Assembly: GCA_964194845.1 (NCBI GenBank)
Contig: CAXMNX010000103.1
Span: 1-64,000, forward strand
From: CAXMNX01 sp964194845
GTDB taxonomy: Bacteria > Pseudomonadota > Alphaproteobacteria > Rhodobacterales > Rhodobacteraceae
Reading direction: 5' to 3'
Length of the DNA: 64,000 nucleotides
Positions 24,446 through 33,849 of this stretch are shown here, one piece after another. How positions within the stretch are numbered: the first letter of the stretch is position 1; every line of letters begins with the position of its first letter. The notes beneath the pieces were generated by a model. That model did no database searches. It saw only the letters and a list, made by a program, of their open reading frames with translations, and was not told where the DNA came from. A program made the translations under genes and the position numbers.

Positions 24446-26052
24446 TCCCCAAGCCGCTGCTTCTTATCTTCCTCGTAATCCTCGAAGTTACCTTCGAACC
24501 ACTCCACATGGGCTTCGCCTTCGAAGGCCAGCATATGCGTGCAGATCCGGTCAAGGAAGAAGCGATCGTGCGAAATCACCACCGCACAACCCGCGAAATC
24601 GACGAGGGCGTCTTCCAATGCGCGGAGGGTTTCGACGTCCAGATCGTTGGTGGGTTCGTCCAGAAGCAGAACATTTCCGCCTGATTTCAACAGCTTCGCC
24701 ATGTGGACGCGGTTTCTCTCACCGCCCGAAAGCGACCCCACCTTCTTCTGCTGATCGCCGCCTTTGAAATTGAAGGCCGAGCAATAGGCGCGGGAGTTCA
24801 TTTGCGCGTCGCCAAGCTGGATCACCTCGCCGCCCGAGCTGATCTCCTCCCAGACCGTCGCGTTGCCGTCCAAAGAGTCGCGGGATTGGTCGACGTAGGA
24901 AAGCTGCACCGTGTCGCCATAGCTGACCTCGCCTGCGTCGGGCGTTTCCTGACCGGTCAGCATCCGGAATAGCGTCGTCTTGCCGGCACCATTCGGGCCG
25001 ATCACCCCGACGATGCCGCCCGGCGGCAGGCTGAAGGAAAGGTTTTCGATCAACTGCTTGTCGCCCATGTGTTTGGCAAGGCCCTCGACCTCGATCACCT
25101 TGGACCCCAGACGCGGCCCGTTCGGCACGATGATCTGGGCGTGGGAAAGCTTCTCGCGTTCGGATTGCCCGGCCAGATCGTTATAGGCGTTGATCCGCGC
25201 CTTTTGCTTGGCCTGCCGCGCCTTGGCGCCCTGACGGATCCATTCCAATTCGCGTTCGAGCGTTTTCTGCTTGGACTTGTCCTCGCGCGCTTCCTGCGAC
25301 AGCCGTTTGGCCTTCTGTTCCAGCCATGCGGAGTAATTGCCCTCGTAGGGAATGCCGCGGCCACGGTCCAATTCAAGGATCCAGCCGGTGATGTCATCAA
25401 GGAAATAGCGGTCGTGTGTGACGATCAGGATGGTGCCCTTATAGGCGATCAGGTGTTGTTGCAGCCAGGCGATGGTTTCTGCATCCAGGTGGTTGGTCGG
25501 CTCATCGAGAAGCAGCATTTCGGGCGCTTCGAGCAAGAGCTTACAAAGCGCGACGCGACGTTGCTCTCCACCCGAGAGGCTTTCAACTGAAGCCTCATCA
25601 GGCGGGCAGCGGAGCGCCTCCATCGCGATGTCGATCTGGGCGTCCAGATCCCAAAGGTTCTCGCTGTCAATCTCGTCCTGAAGCGCCGCCATCTCGTCGG
25701 CGGTTTCATCCGAATAGTTCATGGCAATTTCGTTGAACCGGTCGAGCTTGGCCTTCTTTGCGGCAACCCCCAGCATCACGTTGCCGCGGACGTTCAGCGT
25801 CTCGTCCAGTTGCGGCTCTTGCGGCAGATAGCCAACCTTGGCGCCTGCCGCGGCCCAAGCCTCGCCAGAAAAATCCTTGTCGAGCCCGGCCATGATGCGC
25901 ATGAGCGTGGATTTACCGGCCCCGTTGGCGCCGACAACGCCGATTTTGACGCCGGGTAGAAAATTCAACCGGATGTTTTCAAAGAGTTTCTTGCCGCCAG
26001 GATAGGTCTTTGAGACACCATCCATGTGATAGACGTATTGGTAGGCTGCCAT
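24403..26052 (-). CDS. ettA: ABC-F translational throttle ATPase EttA
   Basis: 549 aa from ATG 26052 (family start AAYQYVYHMDGVSKTYPGGK), with GGAGC upstream. Two ABC domains: Walker A GANGAGKST and GPNGAGKTT, signature LSGGEQRR and LSGGERNR, Walker B LLLDEPTNHLD and LLLDEPTNDLD. The linker (P-site tRNA interaction motif) lies between them. There is no TM domain. EttA binds the ribosomal E site and gates the first elongation steps according to ATP/ADP ratio. The length matches E. coli EttA. Confidence 0.95.
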   Translation of the reverse strand: MAAYQYVYHMDGVSKTYPGGKKLFENIRLNFLPGVKIGVVGANGAGKSTLMRIMAGLDKDFSGEAWAAAGAKVGYLPQEPQLDETLNVRGNVMLGVAAKKAKLDRFNEIAMNYSDETADEMAALQDEIDSENLWDLDAQIDIAMEALRCPPDEASVESLSGGEQRRVALCKLLLEAPEMLLLDEPTNHLDAETIAWLQQHLIAYKGTILIVTHDRYFLDDITGWILELDRGRGIPYEGNYSAWLEQKAKRLSQEAREDKSKQKTLERELEWIRQGAKARQAKQKARINAYNDLAGQSEREKLSHAQIIVPNGPRLGSKVIEVEGLAKHMGDKQLIENLSFSLPPGGIVGVIGPNGAGKTTLFRMLTGQETPDAGEVSYGDTVQLSYVDQSRDSLDGNATVWEEISSGGEVIQLGDAQMNSRAYCSAFNFKGGDQQKKVGSLSGGERNRVHMAKLLKSGGNVLLLDEPTNDLDVETLRALEDALVDFAGCAVVISHDRFFLDRICTHMLAFEGEAHVEWFEGNFEDYEEDKKQRLGDVEPKRLKHKKFTR

Positions 26053-26173
26053 GCTTGTGCTCCGCTGAATTTTGGCAGCTTTTAGGCCCCACGGCGGGGC
26101 AGCGCAACGGGGGGTGTGCGGCGCGCGCAACTACTGATTTGACACTTCTGCAAGCACCGTGGATGTAGAACGA

Positions 26174-27241
26174 ATGAGCGACAGATCAATTTCCGCAAGC
26201 AACTTCCCCGAACATTATCTCCCGGCGGGTGACCGATACGACAAGATGGCATATCGGCGCTGTGGCAGATCGGGCGTGGACCTTCCCGCGATCAGTCTGG
26301 GGCTTTGGCACAATTTCGGCGGCGACACCCCGCACGAATTGAAGCGCAGCCTTTGCCGCACCGCGTTCGACAACGGCATCACGCATTTTGATCTTGCGAA
26401 CAATTACGGCCCGCCGCCGGGCAGCGCCGAAGAGGCTTTTGGTCAGATCCTTCGAACCGATTTCGCGGGCTATCGCGACGAGCTGATCATCTCGTCCAAG
26501 GCCGGTTACGACATGTGGCCCGGGCCATACGGCCAATGGGGAAGCCGGAAATACCTGATTGCGTCGTGTGACCAGTCGCTAAAGCGGATGGGGCTGGACT
26601 ATGTCGACATCTTCTATTCGCACCGTTTCGATCCTGCGACGCCGCTTGAGGAAACCATGGGTGCGCTTGATCAGATCGTTCGGTCCGGGCGCGCGCTTTA
26701 TGCCGGGATCAGTTCCTATAACTCGGAGCGGACCCGCGAAGCCGTTGCCATTCTGAACGACCTCGGCACACCATGCCTGATCCATCAGCCGAGCTATAAC
26801 ATCCTGAACCGGTGGGTCGAACGGGACGGATTGCTGGATACGCTGGACGATCTTGGGGTCGGCTCGATTGCCTTCACGCCGCTGGCGCAGGGAATGCTGA
26901 CGGGCAGGTATCTGGACGGTGTGCCCAAAGAGAGCCGGGCATCACAGGGCAAATCTCTAAACCCAAAGTTGCTTACCGACGATCAGATCTCGCGGCTGAA
27001 TGCCCTGAACGACATCGCCAAGGTGCGCGGTCAATCTTTGGCGCAAATGGCGATTGCCTGGGTCTTGCGCGAGGGGCGCGTGACAACGGCGCTGATCGGG
27101 GCATCGAAGCCAAGCCAAATATTGGATTGTGTCAGCGCGCTTGAGGTTCCCGAATTCAGCCAGGCCGAGCTTGATGGTATCGAAGCGTTGTCTGTTGACG
27201 ATGGCGTGAACCTTTGGGCGCGGTCGTCGGAAGGTGTCTGA
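26174..27241 (+). CDS. Aldo/keto reductase, YghZ/GpR type
   Basis: 355 aa from ATG 26174. N-terminal YRRCGRSGVDLPAISLGLWHNFG, then THFDLANNYGPPPGSAEEAFG and LIISSKAGYDMWPGPYGQWGSRKYL, which is diagnostic of the YghZ (L-glyceraldehyde-3-phosphate reductase) branch. DYVDIFYSHRFD and the C-terminal TALIGASKPSQI complete the barrel. It reduces methylglyoxal or L-glyceraldehyde 3-phosphate with NADPH, a detoxification role. The upstream GTG at 26159 is less likely. Confidence 0.92.
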   Translation: MSDRSISASNFPEHYLPAGDRYDKMAYRRCGRSGVDLPAISLGLWHNFGGDTPHELKRSLCRTAFDNGITHFDLANNYGPPPGSAEEAFGQILRTDFAGYRDELIISSKAGYDMWPGPYGQWGSRKYLIASCDQSLKRMGLDYVDIFYSHRFDPATPLEETMGALDQIVRSGRALYAGISSYNSERTREAVAILNDLGTPCLIHQPSYNILNRWVERDGLLDTLDDLGVGSIAFTPLAQGMLTGRYLDGVPKESRASQGKSLNPKLLTDDQISRLNALNDIAKVRGQSLAQMAIAWVLREGRVTTALIGASKPSQILDCVSALEVPEFSQAELDGIEALSVDDGVNLWARSSEGV

Positions 27242-27266
27242 GCAAGCCGCAGGTGTTGGAGCGAAC

Positions 27267-27869
27267 GTGAAGCAGATGCTATTTGCCATCGCAATGACAT
27301 TTGCGCTGACGGCATGTGGCGTGAATATCTATGGCAAATCCACGCGATACGGCGCAAAGGCGACTAACGCGATTGAGGTCGTCATGCCCGCAAACGCCCT
27401 TCTGATTTCGCAGCAGTTTAACGTCGACCAGTCAAATGATGGTCCAAAGCACGAGGGCATGGACATCTGGGGCGAACGCGGGACGCCGGTGCTGGCGGCG
27501 GCACCCGGCCGCGTTATCGCATCTTATCACGAGCCGCTTTATGGCAGACGTATCCGGATCGATCATGGGCCCGACGAGCAGGGTCGGAAAGTTGTGACAC
27601 GGTATTTCCACCTGGATGAAAGGCTCGCCCAGGTCGGCGACACGGTTCAACGCGGCGAAATGATCGGACGCATGGGATCATCCGGATTACTGGGTGCGGC
27701 AGTGCATCTTCACATGGAAGTTCGGCGGGCCGAGACCGGCCGGAGCGCTAAAGCGCATGATCCGCATTTATTCTGGGTTGATGGAATTGGTCGCGTGACG
27801 TGTTTTGCCGCCAATGCCGCGTATTCGAATGCGCCGTTCAGGACGACCTATCCGACGCCGTGCCGGTGA
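27267..27869 (+). CDS. M23-family peptidase lipoprotein
   Basis: 200 aa from GTG 27267 with GGAG at 27258-27261. A lipobox LTAC follows the signal peptide (MLFAIAMTFALTACG). The LytM/M23 fold shows KHEGMDIWGERGTPV (zinc-ligand HxxxD) and AAVHLHMEV (HxH), with the linking VTRYFHLDE block. It is therefore a catalytically plausible peptidoglycan endopeptidase anchored to the outer membrane. It starts 26 nt after the reductase gene on the same strand. Confidence 0.88.
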   Translation: MKQMLFAIAMTFALTACGVNIYGKSTRYGAKATNAIEVVMPANALLISQQFNVDQSNDGPKHEGMDIWGERGTPVLAAAPGRVIASYHEPLYGRRIRIDHGPDEQGRKVVTRYFHLDERLAQVGDTVQRGEMIGRMGSSGLLGAAVHLHMEVRRAETGRSAKAHDPHLFWVDGIGRVTCFAANAAYSNAPFRTTYPTPCR

Positions 27870-27922
27870 TCTGAATTTTGCAAGCAATTGCTATTTCTTG
27901 CAGCTTTCCGCCGGAGCGTGGC

Positions 27923-28510
27923 TCAGGTGGCGCTAACCGCCACGCCGGACAGCAATTCTTCAACCAGAAAAGAAATAAGCTGCTGGCGGTTGGCAAAACC
28001 GGACTTTCTGTAAACCGCGTTCAATTGGCTTTTGACGGTCGCGGTCGAGGTGCCGCGAAGGTCGGCGACCTCGGAATTGGAAAAGCCCTTCATCGCATAG
28101 ATTGTCACGTCGTGCTCGGAAGGTGTCAGGTCCCATTGGGCAAACTGGCCTTTCAAATGCGATTCAAAATTTCCGCGTGCGACATCCATCTGGCGGCCAA
28201 GCTGCGATATGCGGCGTTGCGATTTGCGCAGCAGAAGCGAAGATGTCACGACCCCGACGATCAGGCCGATGCTGGCAAAGATCTGGATATATTCCTGCCA
28301 GTCATAGGGGATCGGTTGCGTTCTGAAACCCAATACTTCGGTCCAGAGATCGCCGACAAAAAACAGGCAACTGAGCATCTGAAACGCAAGCACCGGCAGC
28401 AATAGCCGGTGCGCGAACGACCGGTCCTTTGCCGGAAGCTGGTTCCGGAAGGGTGTTACGCCAACCTCAGATGTCGGCCGGGATGCTTCGAATGCCGCGT
28501 CACTCGCCAC
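27923..28510 (-). CDS. Membrane-anchored LuxR-type regulator (module 1)
   Basis: 195 aa from GTG 28510. Two TM helices come first (LLLPVLAFQMLSCLFFVGDLW and YIQIFASIGLIVGVVTSSLLL), then a helical linker RKSQRRISQLGRQMD. The C-terminal LuxR HTH follows: WDLTPSEHDVTIYAMKGFSNSEVADLRGTSTATVKSQLNAVYRKSG. It is a one-component regulator with its DNA-binding domain tethered to the inner membrane. The secreted PepSY-like gene ends 13 bp upstream on the same strand. The pair at 39099-39905 is clearly homologous and in the same order. Confidence 0.85.
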   Translation of the reverse strand: MASDAAFEASRPTSEVGVTPFRNQLPAKDRSFAHRLLLPVLAFQMLSCLFFVGDLWTEVLGFRTQPIPYDWQEYIQIFASIGLIVGVVTSSLLLRKSQRRISQLGRQMDVARGNFESHLKGQFAQWDLTPSEHDVTIYAMKGFSNSEVADLRGTSTATVKSQLNAVYRKSGFANRQQLISFLVEELLSGVAVSAT

Positions 28511-28523
28511 GATTTGTTTCGCC

Positions 28524-28937
28524 TCAGTTTACTTCGCCATTTTCCACATCGTCGGCGGTGGATGCTTTGTCCTTGTCGCCATCAGAAGCAGTCCGCGCAT
28601 TGTCGTCGTCACCACCGCCGTTGAATGTATTGCTGTCTTGGGCCGAGGCGATTTGCATCACCGAATCACGTTTGATCTCGCCGGTGGTGCGGCTGACAAC
28701 CACTTCGCGCGTTTGCGCACCATTGGCAGCAGTTATATGCAGACGACGCAGAAGCGTCCGTCTGATCGAAACGATCGTATAACCCGAATTTTCGAGCGTA
28801 TATATGACGTTCTCAGCGGTTTCCTGGGCCAGGGGGGACATGCCCGCATAGACATTTCCGGCGACAGCCGGGCTTGCCGCAGCGGTGGCCAGGAACAGCG
28901 AAGCCATAAGGATATGCAAATTTGTGCGTTTATTCAT
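28524..28937 (-). CDS. Secreted PepSY-like acidic protein (module 1)
   Basis: 137 aa from ATG 28937. The signal peptide ends near ASPAVAGNVYAG. A short alpha/beta region with PepSY character follows (AENVIYTLENSGYTIVSIRR, then REVVVSRTTGEIKRDSV). The C-terminal tail is low-complexity, acidic and Gly/Asn/Asp-rich (NGGGDDDNARTASDGDKDKAS). It lies directly upstream of the membrane LuxR gene, so a signal-sensing or ligand role for that regulator is possible. Confidence 0.72.
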   Translation of the reverse strand: MNKRTNLHILMASLFLATAAASPAVAGNVYAGMSPLAQETAENVIYTLENSGYTIVSIRRTLLRRLHITAANGAQTREVVVSRTTGEIKRDSVMQIASAQDSNTFNGGGDDDNARTASDGDKDKASTADDVENGEVN

Positions 28938-29278
28938 AACGATATTCTTCTTTTGCAATAAAACGCTTGAATTACGGCGCCATCGTGGAAATTTGCGCTC
29001 TTATTTAGGAAAATGTAATTAATCCCAGGGCGGAAATCGCGGTTTTCCAACCAATGGTTGAGACGCCGGCCAAACCGGTCGAATCGGTGAATTTCGTGCA
29101 TGATAGGGTGCAATTTTGCGGCGTTTTGGACGCTTTTTTTTTCGGATCAGCCTTTGGTTGGAAACTGCGCCAATAGACCTCCGGGCGCATTCTCCGAATC
29201 GCAATTTTGGCGTTTTTGGTTTGCAAGTTCGGTGTCCCGGCGGGAACCACAGTTGTAACGAGATCCAAGGGTATGATT
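28938..29278. other. Non-coding stretch
   Basis: No gene was found on either strand. Visible structures are a 13-bp palindrome CAACCAATGGTTG (29048-29060) and a weak hairpin with a run of nine Ts at 29134-29142 on the plus strand, not preceded by an obvious coding gene. The promoter of the PepSY-like gene and that of the small gene at 29279 must lie here. Confidence 0.5.
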
Positions 29279-29488
29279 ATGTCCGATATGATTACGAGTG
29301 AGGTAACCGAGCGGTTGATCGAACGGCTGCACAGCGAAGTCAAAGAGGAAATTCGCAGGCGATCGGAAATAACGGCGGAGGCCGCCAATTTCGATGATCC
29401 CTTCCAGCGCCCGCAACGCCGCAACACGTCGCGCGGAGCGATTTTCAATCTGGCAAGCAGCGGCGGCGGTTTTGCAAGTTTGTTCTAA
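29279..29488 (+). CDS. Small hypothetical protein
   Basis: 69 aa from ATG 29279, eight bases after AAGG (29267-29270). A charged N-terminal helix (TEVTERLIERLHSEVKEEIRRR type) leads to a Gly/Ser-rich end (FNLASSGGGFASLF). No signal peptide or TM segment. A minus-strand frame covers the same DNA but has no ribosome-binding site and an unlikely composition. No known family. Confidence 0.55.
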   Translation: MSDMITSEVTERLIERLHSEVKEEIRRRSEITAEAANFDDPFQRPQRRNTSRGAIFNLASSGGGFASLF

Positions 29489-29581
29489 TTCCGCCTGATC
29501 TTAACAGGGTCCGCCATCGGCGATATTGATCCTGTCGCGGCAATGCGCGTCTGCATCCGTTCAAACCACAGCCCAATAACC

Positions 29582-30349
29582 CTACCGCTCTTTCTCGTGC
29601 GCCAGCCGCTGCTGGGCGACCTTTTCGTTCCGGTCCGCCTTGACCTGGTCGGTCAGCGATGCCCGCACATAGTCCAGATGCGCCTCTATCGCCGCGCGTG
29701 CCGCGACCGGGTCGCGGGATTGAAGTGCCGCGTTAATGGCGCGGTGCTGATCCAACAGAGTTTCGCGGGTCGTGCGCTGGCGGAACATGACCTTGCGGTT
29801 GTAAAACACGCCTTCGCGAAGCAGGTCGTACATCGACCGCATCATATGCAGCATCATGACATTGTGGCTGGCCTCGATGATGGCCAGGTGGAAATCGGCG
29901 TCGAGCCGGGCTTCGTCCGTAGGATCGCGCTTCTTGTGCGCGGCTTGCATTCTTTCAAGCACGTTGCCCACCACCGCCAGATCGGTGTCCGATCCAAGCT
30001 GCGCGGCGCGTTCGGCCGCCAGCGCTTCCATGTCGCGGCGAAAGTCGAGGTAGTCGAAAACGGCTTCGTCGTGGCTGGCAAAAAGCCGGGTGAGTGCTGG
30101 TGAAAACGCCGAGCCCAGAACGTCGGCGACGTAAATGCCAGAGTTTGCCCGCGCCACCAGCAGGCCAGCCTCCTGCAACTTGCCGACAGCTTCTCGCAGC
30201 GAAGGACGCGAGACGCCGAACCGCTCAGAAAGCTCGCGTTCGGACGGCAGACGTTCGCCGGGCCGGAGAATACCACGCAGAATCAGCAATTCGATCTGGC
30301 GAACAACCGAGCCCGCGAGTTTTTCCGATTGAATGCGTTCAAATGGCAT
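29582..30349 (-). CDS. GntR-family regulator, FadR subfamily
   Basis: 255 aa. The N-terminal winged helix reads LRPGERLPSERELSERFGVSRPSLREAVGKLQEAGLL (residues 20-75). The helical FCD ligand domain follows, with LDADFHLAIIEASHNVMM and the His-containing LLDQHRAINAALQSRDPVAARAAIEAHL, which supplies metal/ligand residues. Overall it resembles PdhR/LldR-type regulators of pyruvate, lactate or glycolate use. The gene is solitary; its targets are not visible. Confidence 0.9.
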   Translation of the reverse strand: MPFERIQSEKLAGSVVRQIELLILRGILRPGERLPSERELSERFGVSRPSLREAVGKLQEAGLLVARANSGIYVADVLGSAFSPALTRLFASHDEAVFDYLDFRRDMEALAAERAAQLGSDTDLAVVGNVLERMQAAHKKRDPTDEARLDADFHLAIIEASHNVMMLHMMRSMYDLLREGVFYNRKVMFRQRTTRETLLDQHRAINAALQSRDPVAARAAIEAHLDYVRASLTDQVKADRNEKVAQQRLAHEKER

Positions 30350-30409
30350 GATGTCTCCGTTCGCGGGAGTTTACGGTCGCGAACGGGGGCGGACAACGAA
30401 AATTATATC

Positions 30410-31246
30410 TCAGGCGGCGCTGGCGACCGATTGCTTAAGATCGAAGTCGGCGAGAATCTCCTGATATGTCGGATCGCGCCGCGCGCGAAAAAGCGTGGCC
30501 GCCAGAAGCCCGTCTTTGCTGCCGCAATCGAAGCGCACGCCTTCGAACATAAAGCCCGCGAGGCCGACCGAAGCCGCGGTTGCCCCAATGGCGTCGGTAA
30601 GCTGTATTTCACCATTGGCCCCTGGCCCAACCACGGCAAGCGCGTCAAATACCGCAGTGTCGAGCACATAGCGCCCGACAACCGCGGCCTGCGAAGGCGC
30701 TGCATCTGGCGTGGGTTTTTCGACGACGTTCCTGGCGAGTAGCAGCGGCGCACGACTTTGCGTCACGTCCAGAATGCCGTATCGCGCGACTTCGTGCAGC
30801 GGAACCGGCATGGTCGCGACAAGATAGCCGGGTTCAGTTCGACCGTAAGTGGCAATCATCTGGCCGAGCACACCGCGCTCGCTGAAGAAAAGATCATCGG
30901 GAAGAATGACTGCAATCGGACCCGGCAGAACATAGTCGCGCGCCACCAGCACCGCGTGCCCAAGGCCAAGCTGCACCGGTTGCGAGGCAAAAATCACCTC
31001 AATCGCGTCGCCATCAGGTGAATAAGGCAGGTCTTCGACGATGTGTCGCCTGATCGCCTCCTTTTCGGGATGGTTGACAAAAACCAGCCTTTCGATACCG
31101 GCATCCCTGGCCTCGTCGACCGCGAAGTCGATCAACGGACGGTCCAGCACCGGCAGCAGTTCCTTGGGCACCGCGCGCGTCGCTGGCAGCATCCGTGTGC
31201 CCTTTCCAGCGACCGGGATTATGGCAGTTCGAACCTGACGCGTCAT
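30410..31246 (-). CDS. galU: UTP-glucose-1-phosphate uridylyltransferase
   Basis: 278 aa. The nucleotidyltransferase signature IIPVAGKGTRMLPATRAVPKELLPV is at the N-terminus, followed by VILPDDLFF and VEKPTPDAAPSQ, then GEIQLTDAI and the Lys-containing FDCGSKDGLLAA. It forms UDP-glucose from UTP and glucose-1-phosphate for polysaccharide and lipid glycosylation. The length agrees with GalU of related bacteria. It is monocistronic. Confidence 0.94.
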   Translation of the reverse strand: MTRQVRTAIIPVAGKGTRMLPATRAVPKELLPVLDRPLIDFAVDEARDAGIERLVFVNHPEKEAIRRHIVEDLPYSPDGDAIEVIFASQPVQLGLGHAVLVARDYVLPGPIAVILPDDLFFSERGVLGQMIATYGRTEPGYLVATMPVPLHEVARYGILDVTQSRAPLLLARNVVEKPTPDAAPSQAAVVGRYVLDTAVFDALAVVGPGANGEIQLTDAIGATAASVGLAGFMFEGVRFDCGSKDGLLAATLFRARRDPTYQEILADFDLKQSVASAA

Positions 31247-31427
31247 TCCGACCTCGCTTTTATTGATTAGCCGCGAACAGCGGGAGCGATCCGGTAACCC
31301 GTAGGCAATAGGTACAAATCAAACGTTAATTTGACCTGACATGACACAGAGAAATTTCGTCGAAGTTTACTGACTGGAAACGGCCGGGCGAGTTGCGTCG
31401 CCCGGCTGCTCTGATCGGCGTCGCCAA

Positions 31428-32090
31428 TCAGTTCGTGGGTGTGATGGTGATATCAACGCGACGGTTCATCGCGCGACCCGCGACCGTCTGGTTTGTGGCA
31501 ATCGGCTGGCTTTCGCCCGCGCCAACTGCTCGGATCCGCGAGCCCGAAACACCGCCCGACCGCAGAACGGCAGCCACCGAACCGGCACGCCGTTCGCTGA
31601 GATCCTGATTGTAAAACGCGGTGCCGGTATTGTCGGTGTGACCTGTCACAGTCACGATCGACTGCGGATATTTGTTCAGGCTGTTGGAAAGCACCGTAAG
31701 GTCCGAACGAAGTTGCGGGTTCAGTGACGCGCTGTCCGTGGCAAACAGGATCGCTTCGGGCATCCGCACGATCAGCTCGTTGCCGGTGTTGATGACGTCG
31801 ATCTCGCTGTTGCCGAAGTCATTGCGAAGTTCAGCGGCTTGCTGGTCCATCGCGTTGCCGATCAGGCCGCCGGCTGCGGCACCGATGGCCGCACCGACAA
31901 TGGCGTTCTTGAAGCGGTCGTTGCCGCTTTCGCGGGTGCCACCCAGAAGTCCGCCCAGCGCGGCGCCGGCGATGGCACCTTGTCGGGTGCGGTCGCCGTC
32001 GGTGCCCGGAAATTGCGATGGATCGGAACAGGCGGTTAATGCCAATAGGCTGGCGGCGCCCAAAATCAGTGGTTTGCGGGTGAGTTGCAT
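31428..32090 (-). CDS. OmpA-family lipoprotein with glycine zipper
   Basis: 220 aa. The lipobox LALTAC gives a lipidated N-terminus. Two glycine-zipper segments follow (GAIAGAALGGLLGGT and GAAIGAAAGGLIGNAM). The C-terminal OmpA/MotB peptidoglycan-binding domain contains FATDSASLNPQL, VTGHTDNTGTAFYNQDLSERRA and GAGESQPIATN, ending NRRVDITITP. It resembles YiaD and links the outer membrane to peptidoglycan. Confidence 0.92.
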   Translation of the reverse strand: MQLTRKPLILGAASLLALTACSDPSQFPGTDGDRTRQGAIAGAALGGLLGGTRESGNDRFKNAIVGAAIGAAAGGLIGNAMDQQAAELRNDFGNSEIDVINTGNELIVRMPEAILFATDSASLNPQLRSDLTVLSNSLNKYPQSIVTVTGHTDNTGTAFYNQDLSERRAGSVAAVLRSGGVSGSRIRAVGAGESQPIATNQTVAGRAMNRRVDITITPTN

Positions 32091-32218
32091 GGGAACTCCT
32101 TCAATCTTTGCTCATCTCCTGCGCCGCTATACACGTTTGCAGATAACGATCCAGCGGTCTGGGCGGATGTGTGCCTAGAGCCTTCTGATAAGCAAGATCA
32201 GGGCGCTGATATCGGATA

Positions 32219-33073
32219 TCAGGCGGTCTCGGCCGCTTCCCAGGCAAGCATTGCGCGCTTGATCGGCAGGCCCCAGCGATAGCCGCCAAGCCCGCCGGAT
32301 TTGCGCAATGCACGGTGGCACGGGATCAGCCACGAGATCGGGTTGCGCCCCACCGCCGTGCCGACGGCGCGCACCGCTTTGGGATGGCCGATGACGCGAG
32401 CAATATCCGAATACGTCGTTACGTGACCGTTGGGGATGCTCAGAAGCGCCTCCCAGACCTTTATCTGGAAAGGTGCACCGATCAGGAAAAGCCGGGCCTG
32501 CGCGTCTTTTGCGGGGTCGCTCGGGAACGCCTGTTCGGCGAGCGACGTAAGTGCTGCCTGGTCTTCGATAAATGTGGCTTTCGGCCAGCGCGCCGTCAGG
32601 TCAGACATGGTGGCGTCCGCCCCAGCTTCGCCGGCAAACCCGATCCCGCAGATGCCCTTATGGTTTCCCATGATCAGGGCGGGGCCAAACGGGCTTTCAA
32701 ACCAGCCCCAGAGAATTTCCAGGCCCTCGCCGCCCATGGCGTATTCGCCGGGCGACATCGCCTCCCAGCGCACAAAAAGATCGTGCAGACGGCCCGACCC
32801 GGAAAGCCCGACCGTATCGGCGGTTTCCAGCGTTGTGTGCCTTTCGGCGAGAAGCGCTTTGGCATGATCCAATGTCAGCCACTGTTGGTAGCGTTTGGGT
32901 GAGACTCCGGCCCAGCGCGAAAATATCCGCTGAAAGTGGGCGGGCGACATGCGCATGTCGGCGGCGATGTCTTCTAGCGACTTCTGACGGCCGTCCTCGC
33001 TGTCGATCAGGTCGATTGCGCGGCGCATCAGTTGATAATGATAGCCAGTGTCGATGTCGGGCATATGGGTCAT
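32219..33073 (-). CDS. ada: AraC-type HTH / O6-alkylguanine-DNA alkyltransferase fusion (Ada without the metal domain)
   Basis: 284 aa from ATG 33073 with AAAGGA upstream. An AraC-like HTH (about 25-105) contains MSPAHFQRIFSRWAGVSPKRYQQW. The C-terminal alkyltransferase (about 110-284) contains IPCHRALRKSGGLGGYRWG with the acceptor Cys in PCHR, and GHVTTYSDIARVIGHPKAVRAVG for DNA binding. The N-terminal zinc domain with the methylphosphotriester-acceptor Cys of E. coli Ada is missing, so activation by that route is not expected. The protein directly repairs O6-methylguanine. Confidence 0.9.
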   Translation of the reverse strand: MTHMPDIDTGYHYQLMRRAIDLIDSEDGRQKSLEDIAADMRMSPAHFQRIFSRWAGVSPKRYQQWLTLDHAKALLAERHTTLETADTVGLSGSGRLHDLFVRWEAMSPGEYAMGGEGLEILWGWFESPFGPALIMGNHKGICGIGFAGEAGADATMSDLTARWPKATFIEDQAALTSLAEQAFPSDPAKDAQARLFLIGAPFQIKVWEALLSIPNGHVTTYSDIARVIGHPKAVRAVGTAVGRNPISWLIPCHRALRKSGGLGGYRWGLPIKRAMLAWEAAETA

Positions 33074-33204
33074 GGTTCGTATCCTTTGCGTTGAACCAGA
33101 TTTAGGCAAGGGCGGACCGCGATGCGACCCGGATATTGCGGGAAATGAAAGGCGGGGCCTTTGATACTTGTGGTCGCCTGTAGCATCGGCCAAAACACGC
33201 CCAA

Positions 33205-33849
33205 ATGGCCAAGCAACTGCCCTATTCCACGATCCACGAGATATTCACGCGTTTCCGCGAGGCTGAGGCGGAACCCAAGGGCGAGCTGGAACACGTGAAC
33301 GCCTATACCCTTGTGGTGGCGGTGGCGCTTTCGGCGCAGGCGACCGACGTCGGTGTGAACAAAGCGACGCGAAAGCTGTTCGAAATTGCCGATACGCCGG
33401 ATAAAATGCTGGCGCTGGGCGAGGAACGCCTGATCGAGCACATCAAATCCATCGGCCTTTTTCGGAACAAGGCAAAGAATGTCATCAAGCTTTCGCAGAT
33501 TCTGGTGGACGACTTTGGCGGCGAAGTGCCGTCGAGCCGCGCGGCGCTTCAGTCGCTGCCGGGTGTGGGGCGAAAGACGGCCAACGTTGTGCTGAACATG
33601 TGGTTTAAGCATCCCGCTCAAGCTGTTGATACGCATATCTTTCGCGTCGGTAACCGCACAGGGATCGCACCGGGCAAAGATGTTGAGGCCGTCGAACGCG
33701 CAATCGAAGACAATATACCCACCGGGTTCCAGCAACACGCGCATCACTGGCTGATCCTGCATGGCCGTTATACCTGTGTCGCGCGCAAGCCGAAATGCAA
33801 CGCCTGCCTGATCCGCGAATACTGTCAGTTTGAGGACAAGACACCATGA
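33205..33849 (+). CDS. nth: Endonuclease III (base-excision repair)
   Basis: 214 aa. The helix-hairpin-helix LPGVGRKTANVVLN contains the catalytic Lys and VDTHIFRVGNRTG the catalytic Asp. A 4Fe-4S cluster motif C-x6-C-x2-C-x5-C is at the C-terminus (CVARKPKCNACLIREYC). It removes oxidised pyrimidines as a DNA glycosylase/AP lyase. It is coupled to the downstream kinase by an ATGA overlap. Confidence 0.96.
   Translation: MAKQLPYSTIHEIFTRFREAEAEPKGELEHVNAYTLVVAVALSAQATDVGVNKATRKLFEIADTPDKMLALGEERLIEHIKSIGLFRNKAKNVIKLSQILVDDFGGEVPSSRAALQSLPGVGRKTANVVLNMWFKHPAQAVDTHIFRVGNRTGIAPGKDVEAVERAIEDNIPTGFQQHAHHWLILHGRYTCVARKPKCNACLIREYCQFEDKTP

Noticed and set aside
29005..29448. 147-codon minus-strand frame opposite the small gene at 29279
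   Set aside because: No ribosome-binding site and low-likelihood composition; the plus-strand frame has a spaced AAGG and a plausible helical protein.
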